From the NCBI RefSeq assembly GCF_013407955.1, contig NZ_JACCBU010000001.1:1-64000 (forward strand): 64,000 nucleotides of DNA. The letters run 5' to 3'. Under the pieces are notes generated by a model. It saw only the letters and a program-made list of their open reading frames with translations, was not told the origin of the DNA and did not search any database. This DNA comes from Microlunatus parietis (GTDB lineage Bacteria > Actinomycetota > Actinomycetes > Propionibacteriales > Propionibacteriaceae). This document shows positions 16,449 to 25,100 of the stretch, in pieces; position 1 is the stretch's first letter; every line of letters starts with the position of its first letter. The position numbers and the translations under genes are program-made.

Positions 16449-17253
16449 CGGAAACAGGATCCGCGGTGATCTTGGTTCCAAAGATCGCCCGCACGGGGAC
16501 GTACTCGAGGTACGGCTGGAAGGGATCAAGCGCCTCCCGCAGGCTCGCCGCGAACCGGGCCCGTTCCGGAGGCGGTGGCAGCCGGTCGACCGGCAGCGCG
16601 CTGTAGATCCCGCCGATCAGGTGATCGAAATCGAGTTCGTCGGTGTAGTCGAGCTCGACCTGACTGACGTCGAAGCCGTTGGCGATCAAGCTCTCGCGGT
16701 ACCGCTGCCGGGTGAGCTCGTCGGTGCCGCAGCTGTTCGCGGGACGTGTTCCGAACCAGTTCTGCAGCCAGCCGCGCAAGGCTCGCGACCAGTCCGAATC
16801 CTGAAGCCACAAAGGGATTCCGTTGGAGACGACGACGATCCCGCCGCCAGGACGAAGCAGCGGGCCGACCGCAGTGAACAGCGTCGCATGATCCATCCAG
16901 TGCAGGGCCTGTCCGATCGTCACTGCAGCCACTGATTGATCACCGAGCACGGTGCGCAGAAGCGGAAGATCACTGTCCCGGCCGACCAGCCAGCCGATGT
17001 TGGTGATGCCCTGCTCCGTGGCCGCCGTGCGCGCGCGAGCCAGCATGTCGGGTTCAGGGTCGACCGCCAGCACGGCACGGACGTGCTGAGCCATCGGTGC
17101 GGCCAGCTGTCCGGTGCCGCACCCAAGATCAACAACCAGGTCGTCGTCCCGCAGCGAGAAGGCCACGGCGATGGCTCGGAACAACTCCGGCGGATAGCCC
17201 CGCCGGAAACGGTGATACAGGTCGGAGATCTCGCCGCCGAAGCCCAGGTCCAT
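16423..17253 (-). CDS. Class I SAM-dependent methyltransferase
   Basis: The 276-residue protein begins MDLGFGGEISDLYHRFRRGYP, a common opening of this family. Motif I is VVDLGCGTGQLA, followed by VLAVDPEPDML with the ribose-binding Asp, then VTIGQALHWMDH and LRPGGGIVVVSNG. It resembles methyltransferase_11/25 proteins of unknown substrate. It overlaps the SDR gene tail to tail. Confidence 0.85.
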   Translation of the reverse strand: MDLGFGGEISDLYHRFRRGYPPELFRAIAVAFSLRDDDLVVDLGCGTGQLAAPMAQHVRAVLAVDPEPDMLARARTAATEQGITNIGWLVGRDSDLPLLRTVLGDQSVAAVTIGQALHWMDHATLFTAVGPLLRPGGGIVVVSNGIPLWLQDSDWSRALRGWLQNWFGTRPANSCGTDELTRQRYRESLIANGFDVSQVELDYTDELDFDHLIGGIYSALPVDRLPPPPERARFAASLREALDPFQPYLEYVPVRAIFGTKITADPVSVTVQPAAD

Positions 17254-17357
17254 CGGGCCAGCATGCCTCCAAACGTCCGCGAACCGACGCTTCTTCTGCC
17301 CGTGGCGTACTTCCCGAACGCGGCCGGGTTGTCAGTGCTCGCTCGTACGGTGTGACC

Positions 17358-17930
17358 ATGGCAACGATCTGGCTCACCTCCGTCGCAGCCCGCTACCGGG
17401 GAACCCTCGAAGACCTGGCGATCGGTCTTCGGACCTGCCCGGACGAGCAGTGGGAGGAGAGTCTTTATCCGATCGATCCGGCCGAGCCCGCGACCTGGAC
17501 TCCCCTCGACCCGACGGGTCAGCCGTTCGAGGACGAGGCGGTCGCCGAGCAGAAGCGGCGAGCGCAGGGAGCGGTGTGGCGGACCGCGGCGCACATCCTG
17601 TTCTATACCGACGCCGAACTCTCGGCGACGGAGCGGGATTGGGCGCCGCCGCCACCGATGTCACCGCGCGACGAGGACGCGGACGTCGTACCGCCCACCC
17701 ATTCCCGCGAATTCCTGCTGGGGTACGCCGATCACTGCCTGCACAAGGTCGACGAACTCTTCGCCACCCTGACCGATGCCCGAGCGGAAGAGCCCGTCGC
17801 CGACACGCATCGCCACCGCGGGACCCCGCTCGGCGAGATGCTCGTCACCGGCCTGGTCCACCTGCAGCTGCACACGGCACAGCTTCGTACGTTCCTGGTG
17901 ACTCGAGGTGTCCCCTGGGCCGGCGAATAG
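17358..17930 (+). CDS. DinB-family (metal-binding helical bundle) protein
   Basis: The ATG at 17358 gives 190 residues. Three spaced His-bearing helices are visible: VWRTAAHILFYTDAE, LLGYADHCLHKVDELF and MLVTGLVHLQLHTAQLRTFL. This is the usual three-His metal site of the DinB/YfiT four-helix bundle. Relatives include thiol-dependent transferases and DNA-damage-inducible proteins, and most are uncharacterised. It ends one base before the convergent phosphotransferase gene. Confidence 0.75.
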   Translation: MATIWLTSVAARYRGTLEDLAIGLRTCPDEQWEESLYPIDPAEPATWTPLDPTGQPFEDEAVAEQKRRAQGAVWRTAAHILFYTDAELSATERDWAPPPPMSPRDEDADVVPPTHSREFLLGYADHCLHKVDELFATLTDARAEEPVADTHRHRGTPLGEMLVTGLVHLQLHTAQLRTFLVTRGVPWAGE

Positions 17931-19037
17931 TCAGGCGTCGACCGCCAGCGTGCCCGCGAACGCCGGGAAGGTTCGCGGAGGCTGCCTCGCGTTGTCCCAG
18001 CGTTCCCGCATCGCGTCGGCGATCGCGAGGAACCAGCCTGCCAGCGCCCGGTAACACCCGGCTCGCGAGGCGATCTCCGCGCAGGAGGTGAGCGTCTGGA
18101 CGATCTGGGTACGGCGGCGTAGGGCGAGGTCGGGATCCTGCCCAGGCAGGGCGATCACGGGCAGGCGGTGCGCGCGGATGATGGCCCAGACCGCGCACCC
18201 CGTAGCGATTCCGGTCTCGTACGTCCGGTCGTCCAGCGCGCCCGGCCACCCGACCGCCAATTCGGCGCGATAGGCCTCGTCCATCGCCGCGATCACGGCG
18301 GCGGGCAGGACGGCCCAATGCCCGTAGGCAGGGAACGGCAGGCGCAGATTGGCTGCCTCGAGCCCGAAATGCCGGAACCCGGAACCCTCGAAATCGACCA
18401 GGCGCGCACGTCCGCCGGAAAGTACGGCGTTGTTCGGGCCGAGGTCGCCCTGCACGAAGACGCGGAAGCGTGGGTCGGCCAGTGCCGAGTCCAAGGCCTC
18501 CAGATCGGCCGAGACCCCCAGCGGGGCAGGGAAATCGAGCCCGGCGGCCGCCTGCCGCAACTCCGGCCAGTATTCGAAGGCCCGGTCGAGAAAGGTCGTC
18601 CGGTTCCGCCACGGCGGTTCCAGTCCCACGGAGGTCGCATGCAGGATGCCTGCAGAGCGGGCCAACGCGACCAGGCCGTCGGTGGCGTCGGCGGTGGTGC
18701 CGCCCAGCAGGACATCCTGCACCGACGGGCCCGTACCCACGTCGGTCATCAGGATGTGGCTTTCGTCGGCGGCCAGCAGCCGCGGGGCGATGTCGACGCC
18801 GAGCTCGGTCACCAGCGCAATCCCGCGCCGCTCGTTGTCCAGGGCCGCCGCGTCGTCGCCCCAGGGGCCGGCGACCTCACGCCTGGTCTTGACCACGACG
18901 GTGGTGCCGTTGTCGAGGCTGAGTCGCTGGACCGGGGCCCAGTCGTCACCAAGATCGACTGCGCCGACGATGCGTACGTTCTCGCCGAACGCCGCGGCCA
19001 GCAGCCGCTCCGCCACCACCCATCGGTCCTCGCGCAC
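17931..19037 (-). CDS. APH-fold phosphotransferase family protein
   Basis: The 368-residue protein has VVVKTRR as the probable ATP-binding Lys region, the loop VQGDLGPNNAVL (the usual His is Gln, with Asp and Asn retained) and the metal site RLVDFEGSGFRH. A long helical C-terminal part follows. It is probably a small-molecule kinase, though the His-to-Gln change makes activity uncertain. It is divergent from the histidine kinase gene 98 bp away. Confidence 0.72.
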   Translation of the reverse strand: MREDRWVVAERLLAAAFGENVRIVGAVDLGDDWAPVQRLSLDNGTTVVVKTRREVAGPWGDDAAALDNERRGIALVTELGVDIAPRLLAADESHILMTDVGTGPSVQDVLLGGTTADATDGLVALARSAGILHATSVGLEPPWRNRTTFLDRAFEYWPELRQAAAGLDFPAPLGVSADLEALDSALADPRFRVFVQGDLGPNNAVLSGGRARLVDFEGSGFRHFGLEAANLRLPFPAYGHWAVLPAAVIAAMDEAYRAELAVGWPGALDDRTYETGIATGCAVWAIIRAHRLPVIALPGQDPDLALRRRTQIVQTLTSCAEIASRAGCYRALAGWFLAIADAMRERWDNARQPPRTFPAFAGTLAVDA

Positions 19038-19135
19038 CGGACGAGCCTAGGGCAGTTCTCCGCCAACAAACTCAGGAGCGGCTCTCGGCCGGTGTCGATA
19101 GGCCGGCGAAAGCTCGGATCCTGTGTACTGGGCCC

Positions 19136-20248
19136 ATGCCTGTGTCGAGACCACCCGGGTTGAGTGTTCGGCTCAAGCTGACGCTCAGCTACGCCGCCTG
19201 CATCATGGCCACCGGCGGCGTGCTCCTGACGGTGGTCTGGGTGTTTCTGCTGCGGTACGTACCCGAGGTGGTGATGGTTCCCGGCTCGGGCGGACGGACT
19301 CCTGCCGTACCGAACCAGTCCGACCTGATCCGTGCGTTCACCCCACCGGCGATCGGTGCCGTGATCTTCCTGCTGATCTTCGGACTGGTCGGCGGCTGGA
19401 TCCTCGCCGGCAGCATGCTCGCGCCGCTGAACCGCATCACTCATGCGACTCGGCTGGCCGCGAACGGCTCGCTCTCCCACCGGATCCACCTGGAGGGCCG
19501 CGGCGACGAGCTCCGCGAACTCGCCGACGCGTTCGACACCATGCTCGCCCGGCTCGAGACGCATGCGATCGAGCAGCAGCGGTTCGCCGCCAACGCCTCG
19601 CACGAGTTGCGTACGCCGCTGGCGATCACCCAGACGCTGCTCGACGTCGCGCACCAGGATCCCGACCACGACAACCGCGAGCTCGTGGAACGGCTCCGGC
19701 ACGTCAACACGCGAGCCATCGACCTCACCGAGGCGCTGCTCCTGCTCAGCCGGGCCGACCAGCGGTCGTTCACCAAGGAAGCGGTCGATCTGTCCTTGAT
19801 CGCCGAGGAAGCCACCGAGACGCTGCTGCCGCTGGCGGAGCAGAGCGGGGTGACGATCATGACCTCCGGCGATATCGCGCCGACGCTGGGTTCGCACCCG
19901 TTGCTGCTGCAGCTGACGACGAACCTCGTCCACAACGCGATCGTGCACAATCTGCCCGACCAGGGTTCGATCTGGATCACGACGCGGGTCCTTCCCGAGT
20001 CCGTGTTGATCACGGTGGAGAACACCGGTGCGAAGCTCGCGCCGTCGCTGGTGGCCACGCTGGCTGAGCCGTTCCAGCGCGGCACCCAGCGGGTGCGTAC
20101 CGATCACTCGGGAGTCGGCCTCGGCCTGGCCATCGTCAAGAGCATCGCCCAGGCGCACGACGGGACGCTGACCTTGACCGGCCGCCCCGAAGGCGGTCTG
20201 CGCGCCACCGTGCAGCTGCCGGCGGCTCCTCCCGACGCCGAGGACTGA
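19136..20248 (+). CDS. Sensor histidine kinase (orphan)
   Basis: The 370-residue membrane protein has TM1 at about 15-40, a short extracytoplasmic loop (41-71), TM2 at about 72-93 and a HAMP domain (94-146). The dimerisation/phosphoacceptor H-box is NASHELRTPLA (His156), the N-box NLVHNAIVHN and the G-box GVGLGLAIVKS. It autophosphorylates His156 with ATP in response to an unknown signal. Its loop is too small for a large ligand domain. No response-regulator gene lies on either side, so its partner must be elsewhere. Confidence 0.92.
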   Translation: MPVSRPPGLSVRLKLTLSYAACIMATGGVLLTVVWVFLLRYVPEVVMVPGSGGRTPAVPNQSDLIRAFTPPAIGAVIFLLIFGLVGGWILAGSMLAPLNRITHATRLAANGSLSHRIHLEGRGDELRELADAFDTMLARLETHAIEQQRFAANASHELRTPLAITQTLLDVAHQDPDHDNRELVERLRHVNTRAIDLTEALLLLSRADQRSFTKEAVDLSLIAEEATETLLPLAEQSGVTIMTSGDIAPTLGSHPLLLQLTTNLVHNAIVHNLPDQGSIWITTRVLPESVLITVENTGAKLAPSLVATLAEPFQRGTQRVRTDHSGVGLGLAIVKSIAQAHDGTLTLTGRPEGGLRATVQLPAAPPDAED

Positions 20249-20274
20249 TGCTGGCCCGGATCCGTACCCGGGTG

Positions 20275-21297
20275 TCAGAAACGGTCGAATCGGCAACCCG
20301 CGAGCAATGGCTCGTTGGTGCCGCCGACCAGCTCCTGCGCGACCAGCCGGCCCACCGCCGGGCCGAGCGTGACGGCGGCGTGCATCACCGCCAGATACAG
20401 GCCCGGTGACTCGGCGACCGGGCCGATGATCGGCTCGCCGTCCGCGGGCATCGGACGCTCACCCACCCGGGCACTGAGCAGTTCGACCGTGTCGGCACCG
20501 CGGAACGTCGACCGGATCGCGGCGAGCGTCGGCTCCGCCGCATCCGCCGCGGCGACGAGTCGATCCGGCGCGACCTGCCGGAGATCGAAATGCTCGGTGT
20601 TGACAACCCGGTGGACCAGACCGGCCGGTGCACGGAATCGGAAGAGCGTCGCGGGCGAAGGGCTGACCGGGACCTCGATTCCGACTGGCGCGGCCAGCTC
20701 GGCCGTGGCCACGGCGGCAGCCAGGACGACGGCGTCGCCGGTGAGCGAACCGGCAGCGGTCTCCACCCCGCTGACCCGACCCGTGGCGTCGCGACGGAGG
20801 GCGGTGACCGGCGTGTCCAGGTGGACCTGCGCCCCGTGATCACGGGCGCCCGTGATCAGCCGCTCGATCACGCCGACGGCGTCGACGGAACCGTCGGCGG
20901 AGGCCCAGACGGCCCAGTCCGGAGGTTGCCGCAGGTTCGGTTCGAGCTTCGCTGCGACGTCCCCGCCGACGATCTCCTCCCCCGGCCCGGCCTCCGGCGC
21001 GCTGCCGCTCGAACGCCACGACAGCGAGCCGGACCAGGTCACCGGAAGCCCGGGCAACTCGGCCTCGAGCCGGCGGTATTCGTCCGTCGCCGCCATCCGC
21101 AGTTCAGCAGCGACGCCGGTACGGACACCGGCGGACCCGATCCAGGCGAACGAGTCGCGGGTCACCCCGCCACCCGGCCGGCCTGCCTCGACCAGGGTCA
21201 CGGCGGCACCCGCCCGCGCAGTGTGATAGGCGACCGACGCGCCGACGATGCCCGCGCCGACGACCACGAGGTCCTTGATCATGGTCTGGTTCGACAT
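20275..21297 (-). CDS. FAD-dependent oxidoreductase (DAO family)
   Basis: Starting at MSNQTMIKDLVVVGAGIVG, the protein has 340 residues; a Met five codons later is an alternative start. The FAD dinucleotide motif GAGIVG is followed by VTLVEAG, with the ribose-binding Glu. RVGERPMPADGEPIIGPV and AVMHAAVTLGPAVGRLVAQEL are the C-terminal FAD-contacting motifs of the D-amino-acid-oxidase / glycine-oxidase superfamily. It probably oxidises an amine or amino acid using oxygen. It is convergent with the histidine kinase and divergent from a phosphotransferase gene. Confidence 0.88.
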   Translation of the reverse strand: MSNQTMIKDLVVVGAGIVGASVAYHTARAGAAVTLVEAGRPGGGVTRDSFAWIGSAGVRTGVAAELRMAATDEYRRLEAELPGLPVTWSGSLSWRSSGSAPEAGPGEEIVGGDVAAKLEPNLRQPPDWAVWASADGSVDAVGVIERLITGARDHGAQVHLDTPVTALRRDATGRVSGVETAAGSLTGDAVVLAAAVATAELAAPVGIEVPVSPSPATLFRFRAPAGLVHRVVNTEHFDLRQVAPDRLVAAADAAEPTLAAIRSTFRGADTVELLSARVGERPMPADGEPIIGPVAESPGLYLAVMHAAVTLGPAVGRLVAQELVGGTNEPLLAGCRFDRF

Positions 21298-21381
21298 TGT
21301 CACGAAGCTACCGTCTGCCGGCATCGTTGTCTCCGGAATTGCGATGGCCGGCGGCAGCCCGTTGAGCCAGACTGCGGGGTC

Positions 21382-22284
21382 ATGGTGACAACGCCCCTCC
21401 CGATCATCGACTCGGTGGTGCGGTCCGTCTGCGGCCGTAGCATCGAGCACCTCGCTCCGCTGGCCGGTGGCGGAATGAACGAGACATACCGGGTGGAGCT
21501 CGGCGACGCGGGCACCGTTGTGGTCCGGATCGCCCGCCAGCCGACGCCGTGGTTCATCGACGAGGCCCACCTGATGACACGGGCACGTACGATCGGCGTA
21601 CCGACGGCCGAGGTGCTCGGCCTGGTTCATCATGATCATGAGGGCGAGCTGCTGTCCTTCTCGGTTCAGCAGTTCCTGCCGGGCCGTTCGCTGATGGACC
21701 AGGTCGATGAACTCCCCGCTGTTGATCTTGAACGGCTGGTCGTCGATGCCGGGGAAATCATGGCGCGGGTGCACAGCGTCGTACCGGCCGAAGATCGCGG
21801 AATCCGGCACGAGCTGCGCCGGCCCGACGATGATCAGGCCAGCAGGATCGCGCGGACTGTGAGCGAGGTGCTCGACCCGGCGGCAGCCGCGACCGTCGTG
21901 CGCGGCGCGGAGTTCCTCCGCCGGGAGATCTCGACCCGACCGACTCCCCCGCTGTGCTTGGCGCAGGGCGACTTCCTGCCGAAGAACCTCCTGGTGCACG
22001 ACGGGGCCGTGGTCGGGGTGATCGACTGGGAGTTCGCCGGCGCTGCCCCGCCGGCTTTCGACCTGGCCCGGTGGGAGGTGTCGGCCGGCCGGCCCTTCAA
22101 CGACCGTTTGGATCTGGTCCGCCGCGGGTACGCCCGGGTCGCCGATCCCGACCAGGCCGAGGCCGGCCTGCTGCCCGCCTTCGCCATCGATTGGATGCTC
22201 GAGATGCTGGCGTGGCAGAACCCAGCCACGCCGGCACAGTTCCGCCGCTGCGTGGAGTTGATCAACCGCTACACGGGCAACTGA
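21382..22284 (+). CDS. APH-fold phosphotransferase
   Basis: The ATG at 21382 gives 300 residues. LAGGGMNETYRVELGDAGTVVVRIA forms the nucleotide cradle and strand 3, where Arg stands in place of the usual Lys. The loop is AQGDFLPKNLLV (Gln replacing the catalytic-loop His, Asp and Asn kept), and VIDWEFAGAAPPAFDLARW is the metal site. The family includes macrolide, aminoglycoside and fructosamine-like kinases. The substrate is unknown. It is convergent with the next gene, with 9 bp between them. Confidence 0.8.
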   Translation: MVTTPLPIIDSVVRSVCGRSIEHLAPLAGGGMNETYRVELGDAGTVVVRIARQPTPWFIDEAHLMTRARTIGVPTAEVLGLVHHDHEGELLSFSVQQFLPGRSLMDQVDELPAVDLERLVVDAGEIMARVHSVVPAEDRGIRHELRRPDDDQASRIARTVSEVLDPAAAATVVRGAEFLRREISTRPTPPLCLAQGDFLPKNLLVHDGAVVGVIDWEFAGAAPPAFDLARWEVSAGRPFNDRLDLVRRGYARVADPDQAEAGLLPAFAIDWMLEMLAWQNPATPAQFRRCVELINRYTGN

Positions 22285-22293
22285 TCTTCGGAC

Positions 22294-22986
22294 TCAGGCC
22301 GATCGCAGAAGGTCGGCGACCAGGGGTTCGGCTGCGGTCGGCAGGACTACCGCAGCGGCGACGCGAAGATCATCAGCGAGCGAGGACCAGACGAGTTCCA
22401 GCAGGGTCTCTGCGTCGGTCGCGGCGACGGTCACCTCCGACGGCGGCTGATGGGTCGACACGACGTGTCGATCTTGGGAGAGGTACGTCGTCGTCAGGAT
22501 CCCTGATCCGACCGCCACGTCGCCCACGGTCAGCGTGCTCACGTACGTCTGCTCCGGCGCCAGCACGCTCGCCCGCGAACCCGCGATGAGCATCGGGCCT
22601 CCCGCCGTACGCGACGCCACCACGGTGATCCGCGGGGTCCGGAGCGGCGGATCGGGCTCGTACGCGATCCCTTGTACAGCCGTCGCCGGCTCCATCGTGG
22701 CGAGCCGAGTGATCACGGTGTCGACCTGGTCGCCGTTGCCGACGACGCACCATGCGGGCCCGATCGTCGCCGCACGGTAGTGGCGCAACGGATCGTGCTC
22801 GGTCACGCCCCGCGGCCGCGCATAGAGCGAAGCGCCGTCCAGCACCAGGGTCCGCTCACGACTCGCGGCGCTGCGGCCGGTCATGAAGTACACGATGCAG
22901 AGGCCGTCCGCGGGAGTCCGGGCCACCAGGAGACCACGCCCGGGATAGTCGTTGTCCGCCAGCACCTGCCGTACCGAGATCTGCAC
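22294..22986 (-). CDS. IMP cyclohydrolase-like protein (PurO-type)
   Basis: The 230-residue protein opens DNDYPGRGLLVARTPADG and continues with VYFMTGRSAASRERTLVL and HDPLRHYRAA. The YPGRG, TGRS-SR and DPLRHY blocks resemble the IMP_cyclohyd family (archaeal PurO), which closes FAICAR to IMP in purine synthesis. Bacteria normally use PurH for this step, so a second enzyme or a different substrate is possible. The call rests on family resemblance only, and no other purine genes are adjacent. Confidence 0.65.
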   Translation of the reverse strand: MQISVRQVLADNDYPGRGLLVARTPADGLCIVYFMTGRSAASRERTLVLDGASLYARPRGVTEHDPLRHYRAATIGPAWCVVGNGDQVDTVITRLATMEPATAVQGIAYEPDPPLRTPRITVVASRTAGGPMLIAGSRASVLAPEQTYVSTLTVGDVAVGSGILTTTYLSQDRHVVSTHQPPSEVTVAATDAETLLELVWSSLADDLRVAAAVVLPTAAEPLVADLLRSA

Positions 22987-23053
22987 GGAGGCATCGTGTC
23001 ATACGGCCGGAATTGCGGATGATCATCCGTACGAGATCTGTTATCAAGAGACG

Positions 23054-24028
23054 GTGTACTCACCGATCCGGATCGAGGCGCCGGCCCAGGTCGAGCTTCC
23101 CTGGGGCTTGCAATGGGACGATCTTCGCGGCGCGATCCCGGAGCTGCGTCTGCCCCTCGGCGTGTTTCGAACCCACGAGATCCGAGGGCTGCACCAGTCG
23201 GGTCGGTCGCAGATCCTGCTGCTGCGGTACGAAGATCGTGACGGACGACAGCAGGCCCGAACGATCTTCCTGAAGCTCGGCAATCCGGCTCGGCCGGAGG
23301 TCGCCAAGTACCGCTACCTGCTGGAGCGCGGCGCCCCGGTGTCCCCTCCGCTCGGGACGGCGACCACCGCGGCGGGCGAGATCATGATCTTCCCGTTCCT
23401 GCCCACCATCGGCACAACCGCCGAGGAGGCCGACGACCTCCTCGGCCTCGTGGCCGAGATCAACAGCATCCGGGATCCGGCTGCAGAGCTGTTTCGGCCG
23501 CCTCAGGGAACTCCGGGATACGGCGAACGGATCCGTGAGGTGTTGATCGACTTTCTGCCAACCGCCGAAGAGGCGCGGCGCTGGTTCGACGCCTATCAGG
23601 AGGCGATCGTCGCCGCCGACGCGATACCGCTGGCCCTCAATCACAACGAGCTGAGTTTCCAACAGGTGGGGTGGCTTGATCAGGGACCTGGCGATCGGAG
23701 GCGGCTCGTCGTCTTTGATCTTGAGACCATGTCGCTGCGACCGCTGTACACCGACCTCGCGGGCATGCTGCCCTCATTGGCGAACCAGACCGGACGAACC
23801 GAAGATGACCTGTTCCGTTCGTACCTGGCGAAGCTGGCCCATCGAACCGACGAGACGACGGATCAGCGCCTGGCCTGGAGCAGAATGCGTACCCTTCGTA
23901 TCATCCGCACCTTCGAATCCCTACCCTGGTTGATCACCATGGCCGGGACGATCGGCATCGAAACACCACAGCACGCGATCGCCAGGCTCGCCGGAGACCT
24001 CGGCGACTCCCGCTTGGGTAGCTTTTGA
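23054..24028 (+). CDS. Divergent APH-like protein
   Basis: A GTG at 23054 (VYSPIRIEAPAQ) gives about 324 residues, but the frame is open from 22952 and the start is uncertain. The fold is suggested by ILLLRYEDRDG, TIFLKLGNPARPEVAKYRYL (Lys), a MIFPFLP hinge, and LNHNELSFQQVGWL followed by VVFDLETMSLRPLYTDLAGML. The loop HNELSFQQ replaces the usual HGD...N, with Glu for Asp and Gln for Asn, so this may be an inactive or re-purposed kinase fold. It is followed 61 bp later by the nucleotidyltransferase gene on the same strand. Confidence 0.55.
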   Translation: MYSPIRIEAPAQVELPWGLQWDDLRGAIPELRLPLGVFRTHEIRGLHQSGRSQILLLRYEDRDGRQQARTIFLKLGNPARPEVAKYRYLLERGAPVSPPLGTATTAAGEIMIFPFLPTIGTTAEEADDLLGLVAEINSIRDPAAELFRPPQGTPGYGERIREVLIDFLPTAEEARRWFDAYQEAIVAADAIPLALNHNELSFQQVGWLDQGPGDRRRLVVFDLETMSLRPLYTDLAGMLPSLANQTGRTEDDLFRSYLAKLAHRTDETTDQRLAWSRMRTLRIIRTFESLPWLITMAGTIGIETPQHAIARLAGDLGDSRLGSF

Positions 24029-24089
24029 CCGGCAAACCGGGGACAAGGTTGCGAAACGGAATTGCACGCCCGACGGCATCCCTGGAATC

Positions 24090-25028
24090 GTGCACGGCAT
24101 GGGAAACGCGTCGCCGTCGGACCGCAAGCGCGAACAACTCTTGGACTTCACCATGAGTCAACTCGCACAGCATGAGGCTGTGCGAGGTGTGGTGGCGACC
24201 GGCAGTGTCGCGTTGGGGCTGGCGCGCGAAGGTGACGCTACCGTGCCCGGCTCCGATATCGATGCGGTCGTGTTCATGGAGCCGCTCGACCCCTATCTGC
24301 TGCCGGCCGAATTCGTCTGGCGCCGAGCCGACAACACGTATCACTCGATCATCTCCGACGACCCGGAACTCGACCGCGTCGGTGTCCAGTTCGATCTGGA
24401 CCGGTTTGATCTCGCGATCTGGCGCTCGGCTGATTTCATTTGGCCGGAGCCTCGGCGAGCCGAACTCGCGGACGGATGGATTGCCTACGATCCCACGGGT
24501 GAGATCGCCGCCCTGATCAAAGCTCGGACCATGATGCCGGACGTCGATAGGCTCGCGATCTTGGACCAGACGATCGGCCAGGCCATAGCGGTGATTCCCA
24601 ACGGCGATGCCGAACTCCATTGGCAGAAGCTCGGCGGCCCCGAGGCATTTGATCGGTTGCAGGCGGGCTACCAGGAGCTCACGCGCGCGATCTTCGCCTA
24701 CCACGGGAAATGGCGACCCTGGCGTAGCCGAGAACTGCGAGGACTGCAGAATCTGGAGTGGCTTCCCCAGGGATTCACGAACAACGTGCCCTCGCTCATC
24801 GCGACCGATGGGCACGACTTCGCCGCCTACTCGAGGCGCGCGGCCGCCCTGCGATCGGCACTCGAGGAGCTCGTCTCCAGGCTTCAGACCGACCGAATCT
24901 ATGGCGACGATCCTGACGGCGAGTCGTTCGTTCGGCTTCATGACGAACCGGGCCGGGCCTGGAACATGGACGAGTGGAACGCCGAGCACGCGAGGCGGTT
25001 CACCAAGATCACGGGTGACCATCCCTGA
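24090..25028 (+). CDS. Nucleotidyltransferase-domain protein
   Basis: The 312-residue protein has the polymerase-beta-like signature: GSVALGLAREGD, then GSDIDAVVF with the two metal-binding Asp residues, and FDLDRFDLAIW as the third acidic strand. The C-terminal two thirds are helical (DUF4037-like), as in aminoglycoside adenylyltransferases and MNT-type toxins or antitoxins. It probably transfers a nucleotide to a small molecule or protein. A Met three codons in (MGNASPS) is an alternative start. Confidence 0.75.
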   Translation: MHGMGNASPSDRKREQLLDFTMSQLAQHEAVRGVVATGSVALGLAREGDATVPGSDIDAVVFMEPLDPYLLPAEFVWRRADNTYHSIISDDPELDRVGVQFDLDRFDLAIWRSADFIWPEPRRAELADGWIAYDPTGEIAALIKARTMMPDVDRLAILDQTIGQAIAVIPNGDAELHWQKLGGPEAFDRLQAGYQELTRAIFAYHGKWRPWRSRELRGLQNLEWLPQGFTNNVPSLIATDGHDFAAYSRRAAALRSALEELVSRLQTDRIYGDDPDGESFVRLHDEPGRAWNMDEWNAEHARRFTKITGDHP

Positions 25029-25100
25029 AGTCCAGGGAACCGGGTCACATGCGCCGCCGGGGGTCAACGCAGTTACGAGCCGCAACGCCCCTGAGGTGAT

